Notes: a model not told the origin generated them from the letters alone. A stretch of 64,000 nucleotides of DNA from Ianthella basta (GCA_964019415.1 OZ025874.1:4047196-4111195); one strand, 5' to 3'. Counted from the stretch's first letter, positions 23,953 to 39,768 are shown. Numbers and translations are program-made.

Positions 23953-26528
23953 CTAAACAAAGGGAGAGACACTAGAATGGCTTCCCGCTGAAGTGCAGGT
24001 GTGCGCAACATTCCTCTTGGACAAACAACTCACTGCACACAAAAGGACTGGTATTCATCGAAGGTTGACAACTAGCATCACACACCTAGCTAAGACACAG
24101 CACATCACACGTACCTACCCCACCCCATAAATGAACACTGCACCACACCCACACCCATGTCTATATAAACACACGCCCACCCACCCATGTCAACACACCC
24201 TCTCACACACACCTGCACACTCACACCCACATACACCCACAAACCACACACCACACCTCAGATACTCCACCAGTTAACCTGAAAAGAGGCTGATTGAAAT
24301 ACACATAGTGACCACAGTGCACGTACAGTATATGTTCAGAGCCTATGTAGCCTCACATACTCTGGCACGGGAAAAAATCTAAACCCACAATACATCACAA
24401 AGGCAGAACCAAAGAGAGCCATAGGGACAAAAAGTGGACACAATGAGATCAACGAACAGTCATTTCTGCATAATACCCCTGTTCCTGGAATCACTTATTA
24501 CATACAAGCTATTCAATGGAATCCATATACTGTACTTATGTAATATTGCATTTCATCCTTGTCCGCCAAATAACCTCTGCACAGCATTGAATTTCAACAA
24601 CATCAAAGTGTTTTAGGTACAGTGTCATAGAGTGCAATAGGTTTGTTGGACTGCCAACTGAAAGAAATTCACACACCATACATACGTACGTACATATGTG
24701 AGCATACAACTAGGGCCAGCCACACCTTCTGGTGCAGGAGCAATTGAATGGAGATATTAGGTTACATACAGATAAGTGGTTTATGACCACAGGCTATTTG
24801 AGAGTCACTGAGAAAGTGGAGGGTTTCGTTGAACACATTGCATAATGTTACAAGCGGGCATTGAAAGAAAAACACTTCACAAAGTATATATAATCTCAGG
24901 GTCTCACTGTATGTGTACAGTGTGGGAGTGCAGTGAGATAAGGAATACACAAGGCACTTGTGTGGGACAAAATACTACAAGCAGAGAAAGCTCTACTCAG
25001 TCTTACGCTAGGAATGTGTACACACCTACAGTTTCTCCAAACAGAAGACACACTGCACAGCAGGTAACACCCCCTCAGTGTTGGCATGCACAGTCTTGTT
25101 ACAGTATCAGTGCAGCCGCACATGAGTGCATAGCTTTCATGACAATGTGCGGATGCAGAGGGGATGAAGGACCATGCCTGGAGCAAAGCAGGTGGTCAGA
25201 AGCAAGAGTATTAACAGCATTCCAAACTGTCTGGTATCTTGCCCTCTGCCAGAATGTTGGCATTTGTGAAATTCCTTCACACAGCCTGTCACTGTGTATG
25301 TAAGTACGTATGTATGTATGTGTGTGAGCATGCATGGGCACGCATGTGTATGTGCATGTGAGCATGCACACACTTGAAAATTTCTCTCTTCCACCCCCGC
25401 AAGAGAAGAGGGCGTAGGAGCAGTTTCCTCTAGTGCATTACGTGCAAATGTATCTATTGTATGCACGTGCATGCCAATGGTCTTCTCACTTGCGGATCCT
25501 GTTTGCCCATTACCACAGGCAAATAGTCTTAAGCAGTGCCAGATGAGGGGTCAATGTCATTCAAACTGCATATACACACTATGCGCATGTATGGCCTCAG
25601 ACATTGAGGACTATTGAACACAATTGCCTAACACATCCTCAGATTTTACAGCATAGCACATCACAACTGTGCAACACCCCCTGAGGTGAGGGGCCTGAGA
25701 ATACAAAGAGTTATCCTCAAACAGCACACGGTGCGGTAACTGTATGAGACTAAAACAGACCCTTCCTTCCACAAAAGTACTAGCTTTGCCATCATATGAA
25801 CTACTCCTACGTGCATAGGAGCCAGTATAGCAGATGATACCTGTGGACACTTGGCACATGTAAAATGCATGCAGTGCTCCACACTCAGACAAGGCTGCAA
25901 CCTGATCGGACAGCACTTGTATAGTAAGTGTGAATGCCACTCCTCATCCCATTATGGGGCAACACTCTCAACTGTCAATGATGAGAAAATATGTCTCTTC
26001 CATTGACTGACACTTACTATTGGGTATTCACTTGTGTGGCTTCATCTCCACATTGCCTTTAATGGCTTCACTATAGGGAAGGCCAGAACTAGAGGCAGTC
26101 GTAGGAGTAGGTATTGCAACAGGTGTAAGATAAGACAGTAATATATAGAGTATGTGACCTTCGTACAACTGTGGCTAGGACGCAAGGATGAAACTGATGC
26201 TTAAGTGTCATGGCAGGTAGCTCCAGCAACTGTGAAAAGCAAATACTTGCAATTCATACGTACAGTATACTATAGACACTTGAGTAGACTAGGAGTGTGA
26301 TACTGTACTTGTTGGAATGGTTGTAATTGTTAATGAATAGTTGTTCAACCATCCCACACCACACTCTATTGTACGCCTCGCACCAGTGTAACGAGGGGGT
26401 CACGACCACTTCATATCCTGCATGACTACACACATAGGTAAGGATGGACGCAGCTGGCAGCACATGTGGTGATGTGCACAAAAGGACACACTAAGAGACA
26501 TACAAATACATGAAGGACATGTGAACAT

Positions 26529-26530
<2 letters not shown>

Positions 26531-26571
<41 letters not shown>
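26531..26571 (+). repeat. (CA)n microsatellite
   Basis: About 20 CA units. Confidence 0.95.
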
Positions 26572-26574
<3 letters not shown>

Positions 26575-29456
26575 AATCACAGCATACACACACACTCCCA
26601 TAACCACACCCACTCAGCAAGCAAAAAATCAGTCATACGTAGGAATAAGCTGAGCTGCCAGCATCAAGTAGAAAGATTCCTTTGACACCATACATGGACT
26701 CAGGTCAGCATTAACTCACACTAGGACGTACTGCAGTACAGAAACTTCAACAGTTACGCAGTAAACCCATACATGTGATTCAGCTACTTCAAACAAAGGC
26801 TGACAAGCCTTCTGAGTAAGTACGCAGTTGAAAGTAGCAGTGAAGTAGGAAATGCATCTCATCTCATCTCTGGCACTCACCTTACTCTCCTTGACAAGTG
26901 CAAAGGCACAGCACAATTAACGGTGACATCAGCAAGCAATGTCGCTGATGACATAGGTGTCATCAAGTGACGTCACTTGCTGTCAGTAATACAAACCTAT
27001 CTAATCTCTCCAACCTACTAATACATAGTAGCGCAAGAGATGGAGTTTGTAATTGATAAGAACCAGCTAACACTACCCACTGACCCACCTTGCACATACT
27101 GATGGGTGAATGACCCATTCAGTAACCTCCCAACTTACAGGAAAAGCAACAGGACAATGAAACCATTTGTCTCTACCCTACGAAATACAGCTTAGAGATG
27201 ATCAAGGGCTGGTGATATTCAATTGGGAAGCATATCACTTCTATGCTATTTCTTTGGATTGAAGCCAATCCTGAGGCCACAGCTTCAGAGAACTGCACAT
27301 TATCCTAATTCCTTGGAACAATGATTAGTACTACCAGCTGTGAATAACAGCAGATCTTGGCACTGAGCATAATAAATACTATACCAATTTTATCTCACTA
27401 GTATTTGTTACAGTTAAGGAGGTGTCCAAATAGCATGTGATGGCATGCACCAGAATGCGTGACTACCAGGCAAACATGCTAGACATATCTACAGATACAC
27501 TTCCACACCAACAGCATAGCTTTCACATACCATTAGGGATCACTCCCATGGAAACCACAATATGACCATACCAACAACAGTACCATGACAACTGGAGGCC
27601 CAAGAGCGTGCAGTCAGAGTGACTAAGAATGAATGGTATGACGGACACACACAGACACACACAGGCAGCTGTCTTCCACTTCTCTTGTGAGCACTACCTC
27701 TAAGCACCTGGCAGTAGAAGCCAAGCTGTGAGATGTAGGCAACCTTATCTACGTAGCTCCTCCAGGAAAGGTCTGAGTGGGAAGGAGACGTGCATGATTT
27801 TCTGTTTGCAATTACATACATCACGTAGTTTTTGGTTGGTTAGTGGAGGAGGAGCGCTGAATGGCATAGTCAAAATGCTTGGCAAATGATCCCAAGTAAC
27901 CTCTTTCAAAGGCCAGTGCTGCGAATGTAAGACGAAATACTGCAGGTCAACTTCAGACTGAGTGCTGTACCAGAACATGTACCGAAAACTCAGAACAGTC
28001 AAAGTCAGAACAGTACCAGAACATATACACAAATACTATACAGCTTAAATTGCCCTCTGGCCAATGGCATATCAAACTCCTATATACATACGTACAAACA
28101 CACTTAGGCTGACATGACCCAAATCATCATACCGTAAATTTTACCAAGTACAATTAGAGTGTTATCAAGGTGTCCCTGGACACTATATCCAAGGAGACCA
28201 TATCGATGGACACTGTATCCATGGAGATCATAAGCATGGAACAGATATTATCATCTGCACAGCAACTTTCAATTGCTGACGTACACAGCCACTGTGGAAA
28301 TGACAACTTTCTATTTGGATAAAGCACATTCATTGCACCATCAAATTCATGCCGTCATATGCACTTAGGGGCAATCAGGGGCGGAGAATGTTTTGGTTCA
28401 AAGAACATAACAAGATAAGACAGTATCTTCACTTCAGTCAAGCATGAAACAAAGTGCTGTTATAGCAATACCTTAAAATATGTGTTTTCAGTGTCCTGAT
28501 AAAGTTAAGACCATCAGTCGCTTTAAGTGCTTTATAGATTCTTAAAATTCCCCGACGTCATGGAACATACCCCATGTACAGTACCCCATGTAAGCTGTGC
28601 ATCTAGGACGGCACAGTACATAGATTCTAAAAATAGCATTAGATGATCTCAGCATGTACAAAATCACCATAGAAACATGGTCTATATAGTACAAACTATA
28701 CAATAAACATAATATGGGTCCTTATTATGTCTTTGCAGACATGGACGTGTGGGTAGTGTAAATAAGAGAAAATACCATGGAATAAAGCTTGTGTACATAA
28801 TTTGTTGTCATGCTGAGAATATCATAAAATCATACAATTCATGCATACCTATATATGTAGGTAAATAGGTATGTGAAACAAAACGATAGTTCCATGCCAC
28901 AATACATGAGCATGGCTAAGTCAACAAAGGACTGTTTGCAATGCACCAAAAATGATCAAATACAATATTGACCGTATATACACAGTTCGCACCAGATGAA
29001 ATCTGTTTTAAAGTTGGTGGCTCACCACATGCCTGTACCACTTGAGATATAATCTATTACACAAGTAGATAGTATAGATTTGACCACTGGCTATGAACCA
29101 CTCAGTTTGATTACTTTAGCATCACCATGTAGATTGCTGGACAATCACAAACACATCCGATAAAGTAAGTGCGAACCATCAATCAATCCACTCCCTAACC
29201 TCAAGCAAAGCGAACCTTTCTACAGTTCACACAACACAGGCGCACCCCCATCACGACACCCAGACCCACACAGATGATACATACGAACTAAATGAATTGT
29301 GGCATAAGTAACAAAGCGATTGTTAAGTGGAGCAATATAGGACACTTTGTGGGTCTGCTTGGGAAGCCACCCTACGGTATCGGGTATGGGCTCAGAAGGT
29401 TATCTACTGTATGTGAATGTAGTGAATGTTTTGAGTGTGCCTACACATGCACATAG

Positions 29457-29730
<274 letters not shown>

Positions 29731-30590
29731 ATGTACTGTACATCTTTTGTGTGGAAGCAAGAAGAAATGTGAGGAGGTACACACATGGTGACCTTGCTAC
29801 ATTAGATAATCCTCACCACTATTACAACACACACCATCACTATTGTTCTCTATATCTACATACAGGATATGTGCTCACACAAGAGTAATGTGCTGAAGTA
29901 TATGACAGATGGGAAAGGAACTGTAAGGAGCCTTTAGCCACATGACCACTATAAAGTTCAACTAAATAGCTATCTAAAATGGAAATACCTTCAACAGGGA
30001 TATGACAGGCATTCAAGATAAGAAATACACTATGGGCAATATCCTGATGGTATCAGAGTACATTGACATAGGGATCTGACTGTGCAAGTCTCCTCAATTT
30101 CCACAGAATTGCAAGTAGTTGACAGGCAGCCTTAGCAGGTTTAGGTCCCATGCCAGTGCTCATTGGACAAAGTAATTACGCGATATATGCTTAACACAAA
30201 TTACTGTAGGACAGCTGGATGGGCATGCACATGGAGACATTGCTTGCATTGCAGTGGGCACGTGACTGCAGTCACAAGGCCAAGGCATAATCCAGCCACT
30301 TGTCTTATCTGAGTATCTTTTGGACACATGACCTGAGTGCTCAGACAGGTTGTTATAGAGTAGTTGCGTGATATCATGTGGGGGGGGGGGGAGGGGGGAG
30401 TGGGGATAAGAGGAAGCTGGCTTAAAAACCCTGTTATATGAGCCAGTTCCCATTAAATTCATTCACTTGCAGCTACATAGGTAGCATGCAAAATAAGTTG
30501 ACATTACTGTATGTATGTATGTACAGTACAGATGTATAGAGACTCTCAATGAACCCAGATATGGGACAGAGTAGTGTGAGCATGCGTGCA

Positions 30591-30593
30591 CAC

Positions 30594-30639
<46 letters not shown>

Positions 30640-30641
30640 AC
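30591..30641 (+). repeat. (CT)n(CA)n compound microsatellite
   Basis: A CT run passes directly into a CA run. Confidence 0.95.
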
Positions 30642-31627
30642 CATGCACACATCACACAACACAACAAACAATAAAGAGTATGATAAACCAGCCAGTCAAA
30701 AGTATTCCTCCCCTGTGGACACCTCCCTAATACAGACTCACTGCAGCCTAATGAAGCCGTCAGCATACCTATGTCTGCTCCCACTTAACAGTTCCGCATT
30801 GCCCTGGTTGCCAAGGGAAGAGCCTTGGATACAGCTCAGAAGCCTTCCAACTTTAGAACTAAAATACGTAGGACCAAGTCACGCAAGTAAGGCACACATG
30901 GCACTATTAGGTGACTAAGTGCAACATGACCGCACCATTCATTCAGTGATGAGACACTCCTATATCTTAATAAATGCACCCACACCTGCCTACACAAACC
31001 CAGACGGAGGGGGGAACGGGAGGCACACATTGTTAGACTTGTGGGGACACGACGTAGTGCACAACTTCATGCAATCCCATTCATTAAGTTGGCTTAGACA
31101 AATACCACATCCAAATGAGCTTTCTCCGGGATATGTGCCCACTGACCATGGAGCCCACGCCCAATTGTTGTATAGCACACGCCCATAGCATGATTACAAC
31201 ACACATACTTCACAGTCCATACCCTACAAAGTGTCAGTCAAGCCCCTATACACATTCACAAAACACAATTGAATAGGTAGGTGCAAGAAGAGAAGGTCGT
31301 CTTGAGGCTACAAAGGTCGAAGTGTAATTAGTACGTATATACACTATCATGTAACAAAAATGAGCAGTATCACAGTTACCAAGCACAAGAGGAAGAATAA
31401 AACTACCCACACTGTCACCATGGCAACACATCAATGAAGCACAGGATGACAGGTACAGTGTCCTAGGATACACTCTCAACTGAGGTGTTATCAAGAGAAC
31501 AATGTAATGAGTTCACTGACGGCTGCAGGTTGCCAGTAGCAACCACCTCAGTGGTATCATACTGTAGGTTGTAAAGTTAATGCAAAGACGCATACATGAG
31601 GTAACATGGTAGCACATTGCTGATCAC

Positions 31628-31745
31628 CTAGACAGACGCTGCAAGGAGAGTGGGTGTTGTTGAGGGTGGGTGAAGGAGAACAGGCTTTGCTAATGGCCAC
31701 AGCAAGCAGCATCGTGGAGTAGACTGCCCCTCCTATCATGCCCAG
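31628..31745 (-). CDS. Candidate exon with transmembrane segment
   Basis: Acceptor gatttgttgcag and donor gtgatc. The frame reads LGMIGGAVYSTMLLAVAISK followed by a polar Ser/Pro/Asn stretch with CSVCL. No homologue recognised. Confidence 0.35.
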
Positions 31746-32109
31746 CTGCAACAAATCTCCTATTGCAATGCTCAAATGACTTTACTTGATAAGCAATTAT
31801 TACATTACACAGACAGTGAGATACCCATGCAGGTGCATGGCCCACAATATGGCTCAAATATCACATATAATAGCCACACACAACGACACATACAAATGAC
31901 CACCTCAATGTATTGGGTGGGCTTCACACATAGTGTAACCATGGGAGAGCCATTCGATCATTCAATCAGTTAGAACATGCCCCCAATTAGGAGTTGTTAC
32001 ATCACAGGTATGCCATGAAGATACTTGCCAACTAGGGATGATGTAAGTTCATCTGAATAGGAGATTTAAAGATAATTCATATGATCTACCACTAATATGT
32101 GGAATAATC

Positions 32110-32470
32110 CTACATTGAAACAAATCATTCCATTTTTGGGCCTCCCTCTGGGGCTCTCTCCTGCCACTTGCCCTTACTCATTCCACGAAGCTGGCATCAT
32201 TCTCCATCACTTGGGCACTCTCCACACCACTCTCCGCCACCTCTGGAAAACTTTCATTTCCATTGCCTGCAGTCTCATGTCACCACTCCTCTTGTTCAAT
32301 ACACACGCCTCACATCCATACACTAGGATAGGTGCCATCACCACAGTGCAAACTGTCATCTTGGCGTTGGCTTAACACATTATTCCCCACAAATGTCTCT
32401 CCTATGGCCCCATTGCTGCTGCTGCCATGACAATCCTTTGCTCCAATTAACTCTCACCATCCTCGCTCAG
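32110..32470 (-). pseudogene. Non-LTR retrotransposon (LINE) reverse-transcriptase relic
   Basis: On the minus strand a frame reads VMAPILVYGCEACVLNKRSG and then MRLQAMEMKVFQRWRRVVW before a stop. This is the C-terminal thumb region seen in LINE polymerases (YGCExW, then LQxxEMxxLRR). Further on GRPK survives after more stops. The copy is short, interrupted and inactive. Confidence 0.65.
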
Positions 32471-34225
32471 TCTCAGGCAAACCGTCTCTCTTTAATTAAC
32501 CATTTAATTTAATTAAACAAAGCACTGACAAATTAAAGTCCTTTCGCGCGCAGCTAACAAGGGATAATGCATTAAGCTGATTAGAAATTATCAACACTAG
32601 TCTTGTGGAACGTCTGACGCTGTAACAAAATCAAGTTACAAGACAACTCATGCAGACTTCCCACTGAAAATTGCATCACAAAAGAATGCAATTCAAGATG
32701 GAGAAACAATCGAAGAAGATTGTTTTCTCCAATGCTTGACTTCTCACATTGAGTGACAAAGCCTTGAATGCAACACAGTGAAAGAACAGTCAGACAAGCA
32801 ATCCATCCATGAGTGAGTTGACATGAGCAGAGTACAGTGATTAGATTGAAAGGAAAGCCGATATTAAGACATTGAACTCTGGAACCAAATTATATGCTAT
32901 CAGGCCAGACAGAGCTTACAAGGTAAGGGTCTATCTAGGAATAGGAATTTGTGTGGGTTTTCACTTCCCCATGATATGAGCTATATACTGTGTGTACAGC
33001 AGGCAGTTAACGATTGGATGACAAATTTTCTTTCAATTGTGCAGCTGAGGAAAGGAGGGGGAGGAGACTTAGACACAGTTCCAACAAATACATGTATGTA
33101 CGTTGGCCTGCATGGATAGTGTCTAAAAAGCACGTCCCGCTGCTTCCATGGGAACGAGACACACAATAACAAAGGTGAAGGGTGGCGTGATAGACGGCTG
33201 CATTAGATGCACTTCACGAGACACAGACAAATCCTCCCACGCGATACCACCATATCCACTTAATGATGACCCGACCACATCCATGCTGTTGTCACACAGT
33301 GATAGGCAATGGGAGGACTGTGGTTTTGTTAACAACAAACCAGCCACTTCGAATGATAATGAGGTGTGCGCACGACGCCGCCGCCAATCTGTGTCGTTCG
33401 GACCATTACATACAGTACACTCTTAAAGTTAGGCACATTACAGCAACCACACACCGCAGAGGAATGCACCAGGCGGAAGCACTGTACATGTATACACAGA
33501 CACTGCATTTTAGACATACAAAGTGGACTATAGACGCACTGAATCGTATAGCAAAACAAAATGTTAGTGTAAAGGGTTAAGCATACATGCTGTGAAGTGG
33601 CACCTTAGTTCTCTTCAATGGCCTCGCAAACAGTGGGTGCACAATCAGCAGATTCCATTACAAAATGGCCGCCACTCATGTGATTGCACAGTACACTCCT
33701 CTTTTACTTCAAAGGAGAAACCATTAGATGAAATCACTACAAAATGACCACTTTTAATCTGGAGGTCTCACGGTACCGTGTTTGGGCTGAGTGAATAGTT
33801 GCCAGGATGAGGGAGTGGTATGTATACACTCAACAAGTGAGAAGCACTCAGGCTGAGGAGGCGTCTGACAACCAACACCTACGTACAGTGCCGAATCACT
33901 TTCTAATGGTCATTTGTACACACCAGAACACATGCATAGCATACAGGGCTACATTCCATACATTAGCATGCTTTAGAAAGCCAGGCTCTAACAGTGTCCT
34001 TATAAATAAAAGGCACCTGTGAAAATACAAGCCCCCGGCCACTACAGGATAGGACAGGTGAAGCACTTGCAAACACATACAAGAGATCTACGTCAATTGA
34101 CTCTCTGTCAGGCACACTCCCTCAACAACAGTAAAACAGAGTAGACAATACAGCCGGAGGCTTCAGGAGCCATTGTCACGTACACAGCGGTGGCTTCGCA
34201 AAACATCTACGAATTCGACACATAC

Positions 34226-34358
34226 CTGGAATAACTGGTGTGACCTAGTTGAAGCCATTCACGTGACAACATTCCAGCATTAGCGATCAGCGGCACCGGC
34301 TGGCCTGCTGGCACATTAGAACATAGGGCAGTAGCACTGATGAGGACCATCACAAATG
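34226..34358 (-). CDS. Candidate exon with hydrophobic start
   Basis: Donor TCCAG|gtatgt is strong and the acceptor is ctcattatag. The peptide runs FVMVLISATALCSNVPAGQP and then a polar part ending LQLGHTSYSR. It could also be a first exon starting at the internal ATG, with a signal peptide. Confidence 0.35.
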
Positions 34359-35531
34359 CTATAATGAGATGATGTGATGATGGGACTATGACTGACAGAA
34401 TAGAATTATAGGCTAACTTGCCAAAGGAGCAAAAGGGATTCTTTAACTACATTATTTCTTTGCATAGTTCATTGCATGAGTATGTAGGAAGCACTATAAA
34501 CATTTTTCACACAGTTCCAGTTCCACGTTTATGAGCAAGGGTTTCCCAAATAGATCATTCATTGAATGCCATCTACAGCAATTACATTGAAACTGTGCTT
34601 TTAAAAAATTATCAGCATTAGAGGCTGCACTTCACCGTACAATATGGCATGACTACAAACACGGACTACAATACAGCACTATATACACATACTATGTGTA
34701 GGTGCTTGCGGGTGGGGTGGAGGTTCATGCTACAGTAGTGAATAGAAATGGGTTCGTTGTTGTGTAATAATGCAGCACAGAATGACAAACTAGTGGGATG
34801 TTTTGACCTCAAGTGTCTGCTGTGAATGATGTGAGCCCTTGAGGTTGAAATATCTAATTACTCTGTTCATCTTTGTTACGTAATTACTCAACAACAAACC
34901 CATCTCAGGCTTTGTCTGCGTTTGAGCCCATGTACACATACACATGCACCGTAGCCTGGACAGTGCATGATCAAAGACCTCAACTGCTATACACGCAATA
35001 CCACTGAGACTAGTCAAAGGAAGGCACGACAGCAAATAAATGTACCCGCAGACTGGGCACTAACAGCAAACTGACTTACAGGCTAATGTGCAACAATGGC
35101 TTGTGTCTGTTAAGTGGTTTGGCAAGAGCACCTAATGAAGTTTACACAAGACGATCACTAAAGACAGCGGAAGAGAGTCCATGCAAGTGAAAGAATTGTG
35201 GCTTTTGGGGCAGCACTCCTACGTAACAAAGGCACATTTCATTAGTGCACACAAAGTGCGTTCCTATGCTGTAAGCCATAAGCATGCCCCTGCGTACACA
35301 GCTGTGATGTATCAGGTTTCTGCCATGGCAATGCATGCACTAGTGACTGACAGACTGATACATCAGTGTGGTATTAATTACCATGTACATCAAACGTACA
35401 GATTTGAAGATACAAAAAATACAAATATACATCATCTCATTGACAACTAGTATATGATGCCAGTTACCACTGTTGTCATGGTGATACCATAGCAACCATA
35501 ATCCCGTTATAATTGATCCCTAGGTACATAC

Positions 35532-35724
35532 ATGTACTGGCCGAACTGAATGGACAGATGGTGATTGTCAGCAAAATCATGTATGCCAGCGCCTCCCATG
35601 TTCTCCCTAGTGGATTGATAATCTACAGTACAGCACAGGGTGATTAAGCACACATTTATTGAAGTCATGAACCAGAAAAAGATTGGTGGGACAAAACTTG
35701 GATGGATTTGCGCAAGAGTATGCA
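35532..35724 (-). CDS. Candidate exon with transmembrane segment
   Basis: Acceptor tttatgtttacag and donor gtatgt enclose about 64 open codons with FVPPIFFWFMTSINVCLITL as a clear membrane helix, followed by a charged stretch. No homologue recognised. Confidence 0.38.
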
Positions 35725-36862
35725 CTGTAAACATAAATAAACAGTAACAAGTTCTAGGGGGTTTCATATCCATATGCCATTTGATCCATCCAGCTCAGCT
35801 AGTGGATATATCTCTAGATCAGTAATAAAGACAAAACTTGGTTAAGCCTATATATTACTACTAAAAATAGAAGCAGCTTGGTCTCGTTTCCATTCATGTG
35901 CACACACGCTGGCTCAGAAACACCCATATGATTGATGCACACAATGTAGTGTGTGTACATTCAATGGAATAAATACATCTACATGGAGTTAGTGGTAAGG
36001 CTGCATCACATCTGCCTCCTAAATAAGTCCTTGTTCCTCGCCAATGGGAGTATTTGTTACCATTAATAGCTAACGGATTATAAGAAAAGCTCATTCAAAT
36101 CATTGTTGGTGGCTTGAATAGTTTCAGCTGCGGTAATGCACTGCAATTCACCTTGTGGCACGTGTTGATAGATACACATTCAAGCATGCATCCTGTGTCG
36201 GCTGGCTTCCATAGGTGCCTCAGTCGAGATATTCTTCATACTCCTACCCAATTTGGTAAACCATACTGATGAGCAGTGATAGATATCTGTCATGACTTGC
36301 AGAATGACACTTGACAGAGTGCTGATAAATAGGTATAGCGTGGCACACACCAGGGTGCATTAATACATGTAAAAGTGCTGTTGTGGGGATCTGCTAACTA
36401 GTGAAAACTTGCAAGTTATCCGTCGTTTCAGCTAGATGCTCTAGCTTTCCTCAAAGGCATAACTGATTGGTGCGATATACTCTTAAGTATGAGATTGCCA
36501 CCTGGGCGCATGGTGGGAATGACCGGATTTAGCTCTGTCGGAAGCTCTTCATTTGTATGCCTTCAGTATTGTGAGCCAGCATGAGAGCAGATTAGTTCTC
36601 TCAACAATACTGAAGCTCTCCTGGGGTAGGATTGAATGGAGTTGGACATGGCAGTGTGGAAATGTGTCACGTGTACGAGTGTGTGAGAAGTGATGGCAGT
36701 GAAGGAAATCACAAGGTTTACAGTTCTGCTACCTCACACTGTCACTATGTGTTCATGGTCCAATCAGTTCAATAACTGAATACTAATATGGGGATGCTAC
36801 AGTGTAGATAGCACAGTATGTGAGATAGCCAACATAAAAATAAACTCCAGAGGGATTACATC

Positions 36863-37033
<171 letters not shown>

Positions 37034-38246
37034 CAAAGACTCTCACACAATGTGACAACACTTGCAGACAAACTATAACAAGATGAATACATAAAGTCCA
37101 AGTCCAACCACAAGTGAATTCTGTCACATGCAACATGTGCTGACTCTACTGTCCATGCACAGTTCATATCAGCAGATACCAACTGCCTAGTGACAGGTGG
37201 GCACAGCTGGGGATACAGCACTTGCTACCATAATAATTTCTACTGCATCAGCGTCTTCCTACACAAGAATGTTTACTAAGTAAGTGTCCAGAGATAATAT
37301 TGAATGGCCCTGTAAACAGGTGTCTTGGCCATTACGCATTCCTGTCTGTAGCCTCGAACATCTACAGCCCCTTTCACATCCAACACTGTACACCTCTTGT
37401 TACATACCATTTTGTGAGGACACATGCAGGAGAGATATGTGGTTAGACTGGAGGCTGGTAGGCACATGATACAGTAAAATGTACTGCTGAGAAATATTGA
37501 AACAGAGATACTACTAGGTTGCAATACTTGTAGTTCTCATGGAAGTCAGTATCCCATTAAGTTTGATTTAGCAAAATGTTTCAGGCAGCAACCTCTGCAA
37601 GCCACAACCATGCACTGAAGAAGGCAGCTGTTAGCTGCTGGCTTAAGTGTTTAGTTATATAAAGGTATTGGCTGGTGACTACTGCAAAGAACAGCCAAAC
37701 AGAATCATACGAATGTTGGTGAACTATCCATCAATGTCACTTGTGCATAACTTATTATTCAAACTCTTAACCTACATGCGTGTGTATGGGAGCAGTGCTG
37801 TATTTGGGTATTGAAACGAGCACTATTGCATATACGCATAATTGCATCAATGTTCAATACTATTAAGCAATAAGTATATACACTATAGTATGCATTTGTT
37901 CTGTACCCATAAGCGTTCCTCCTGTGACACGACACGACATGAGGGAATCACACACAGCTCATGTAACTGTCAGAATTAACTGGAAGTTGCAACCCACAGT
38001 GGTTACCTTACAGCCAGTGAGTGGGTGTGAGGTTGGACATTCACACTATAGAGGCCTCTCAATTGGGGACAGCTTGAGATCATCAATTTGCCACACCACA
38101 AGTATCACATGATCTTCAACAGTAATTAATATGGTGCTGGCAGGGGGTTGTATGATACCAGGAAAGTGCCAGTGCACTGTGCATTGGTGAATTGCTAATT
38201 GAAAGCACTTGCAAACAACATATCACATACTATGCACTATGTCACA

Positions 38247-38427
38247 CATGTTAAACTTGGTTTTACACAAGCCAGAATTTCACACTTTTTAGACGTTTTG
38301 GTAGCTACCAGCTATGCACATACCTTCATCAGTGAATGATACACTAACTCACTGACAAAGGCAACAGCAGCTACTGAAATGTCTAAAATGTGTGAAATTC
38401 TGCCAAGTGTGAAGCAAAGTGTAACAT
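38247..38427. repeat. Inverted repeat with degraded hammerhead-like cores
   Basis: The two ~85-bp arms share cagaatttcacac and ttttagac in opposite orientation. Read outward on each strand, the left arm (minus) has CTGATGA ... AAAACGTC and the right arm (plus) has CTGACAA ... GAAATGTC. Each has one or more changes at core positions, so neither should cleave. Confidence 0.6.
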
Positions 38428-38471
38428 GGATACCTTACCCAGCCACTCGGGCCTGTACAAGATACTACACA

Positions 38472-38671
38472 CTAACACAAGCTGAAGCAGTGTGAGAAGG
38501 CGTAAACACAGTCAAGGATGCGATAAGATTTCATATGTGTTGCCATGTCTGGCGAGTGGTAATGTAATAGCATGCAAGTGAACATCACAGGCACAATGCA
38601 AGCTACGTATGTAACGGGATAGCCCACAAACCAGCGGCTCAAAGTAAAGGGAGGCACAGAAGAATATGATA
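38472..38671 (-). CDS. Candidate exon with transmembrane segment
   Basis: Acceptor cagttttacag at 38672. The open frame contains RWFVGYPVTYVACIVPVMFT and ends FSHCFSLC before TAG. An overlapping second frame is also open, so the reading frame is not certain. Confidence 0.35.
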
Positions 38672-39768
38672 CTGTAAAACTGCATATAGTACTGTGATAG
38701 GAATCTGTGCTGCCCTTGGTGTGGGCAGCTTAATGGGATTAGCCAAATGCCAGAGCTGAACAACTACGACTTCAAGTAATACCCCAAATTGCTATCCTGT
38801 TATTCAATTTCTTTTCAAGTTGTGCGAAAAGGTTGTGAATGCTAATGACCAAAGTCCTCATACTGTACTTACAGTATGTAACTCTCTGTAATCTATCTAT
38901 GTATCCATTTAGTGGGCATGTACACAAGCTTCAAGTGGTTGCCTCACAAAGCAGAAAGTCAGTCCGCACAACGCATGCTTAGAATGAGCAGAGAAGCTAA
39001 GGTGGCTGCAGACACTGCAGCAATTAAGAGGTAAGAGCCACAAACCATGGATGAATCAGTGGTGATGCCAGTAGGACTGAAGACAATTGAGAGGCAAGAG
39101 AGGGAAACAGGTAGCACTGAGTGGATGAAGAGAGAAAGCTGCCTGCAATGTATGCAAATTACAATGAACACACATAGAATGTTGTTTCTTAGCCACACAT
39201 TCTACCTAGTGTTCTGTTCTTGCTCAAACGCCATGCTCTCCTATTACAGTTGTCTTAGTCAACAGTGCATATCTTACAGCGGCTAATTAAACCGGCACTG
39301 AATGCCGCAATACAACAGCAGTTAAGGGAGATGCAACCAGGCGATAGACCAGTGGTCGACCAAATATGGTATAATCAAGGCAGTGCCGATAGCCAGTACA
39401 TCCACTAGCTAAAACCGAAACGTGAGTGGATGAGTGGCAAAATTGAAGGAAATATGAAGAACACGTGGGAATGCGATATCGCAGTAACTACCCTAGCTCT
39501 GAACCCTCCTCATTATGGGACAGCTAACATCAGGGATCAAGTCATAGACTAAGTCATTACCACCAGCCTATTGTTGTACAGTCTTCTGTTAACAATGTGC
39601 AGTCATTACACCACTTAAAACACTACATAGTATGTAGTATGTACTGTAACAGCTAGCCAGACGTGAGTATGCGTCTATGTACATTAAAATCACTTGCACC
39701 AATCTAATGTGCATCGTAGAGATACCTAAGCACAATAGGGAAAACACATACAGTTCTTCCCAATATAG

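Noticed and set aside
28376..28400. caggggcggag as a second hAT-like terminus
   Set aside because: No matching inverted end or target duplication found nearby.
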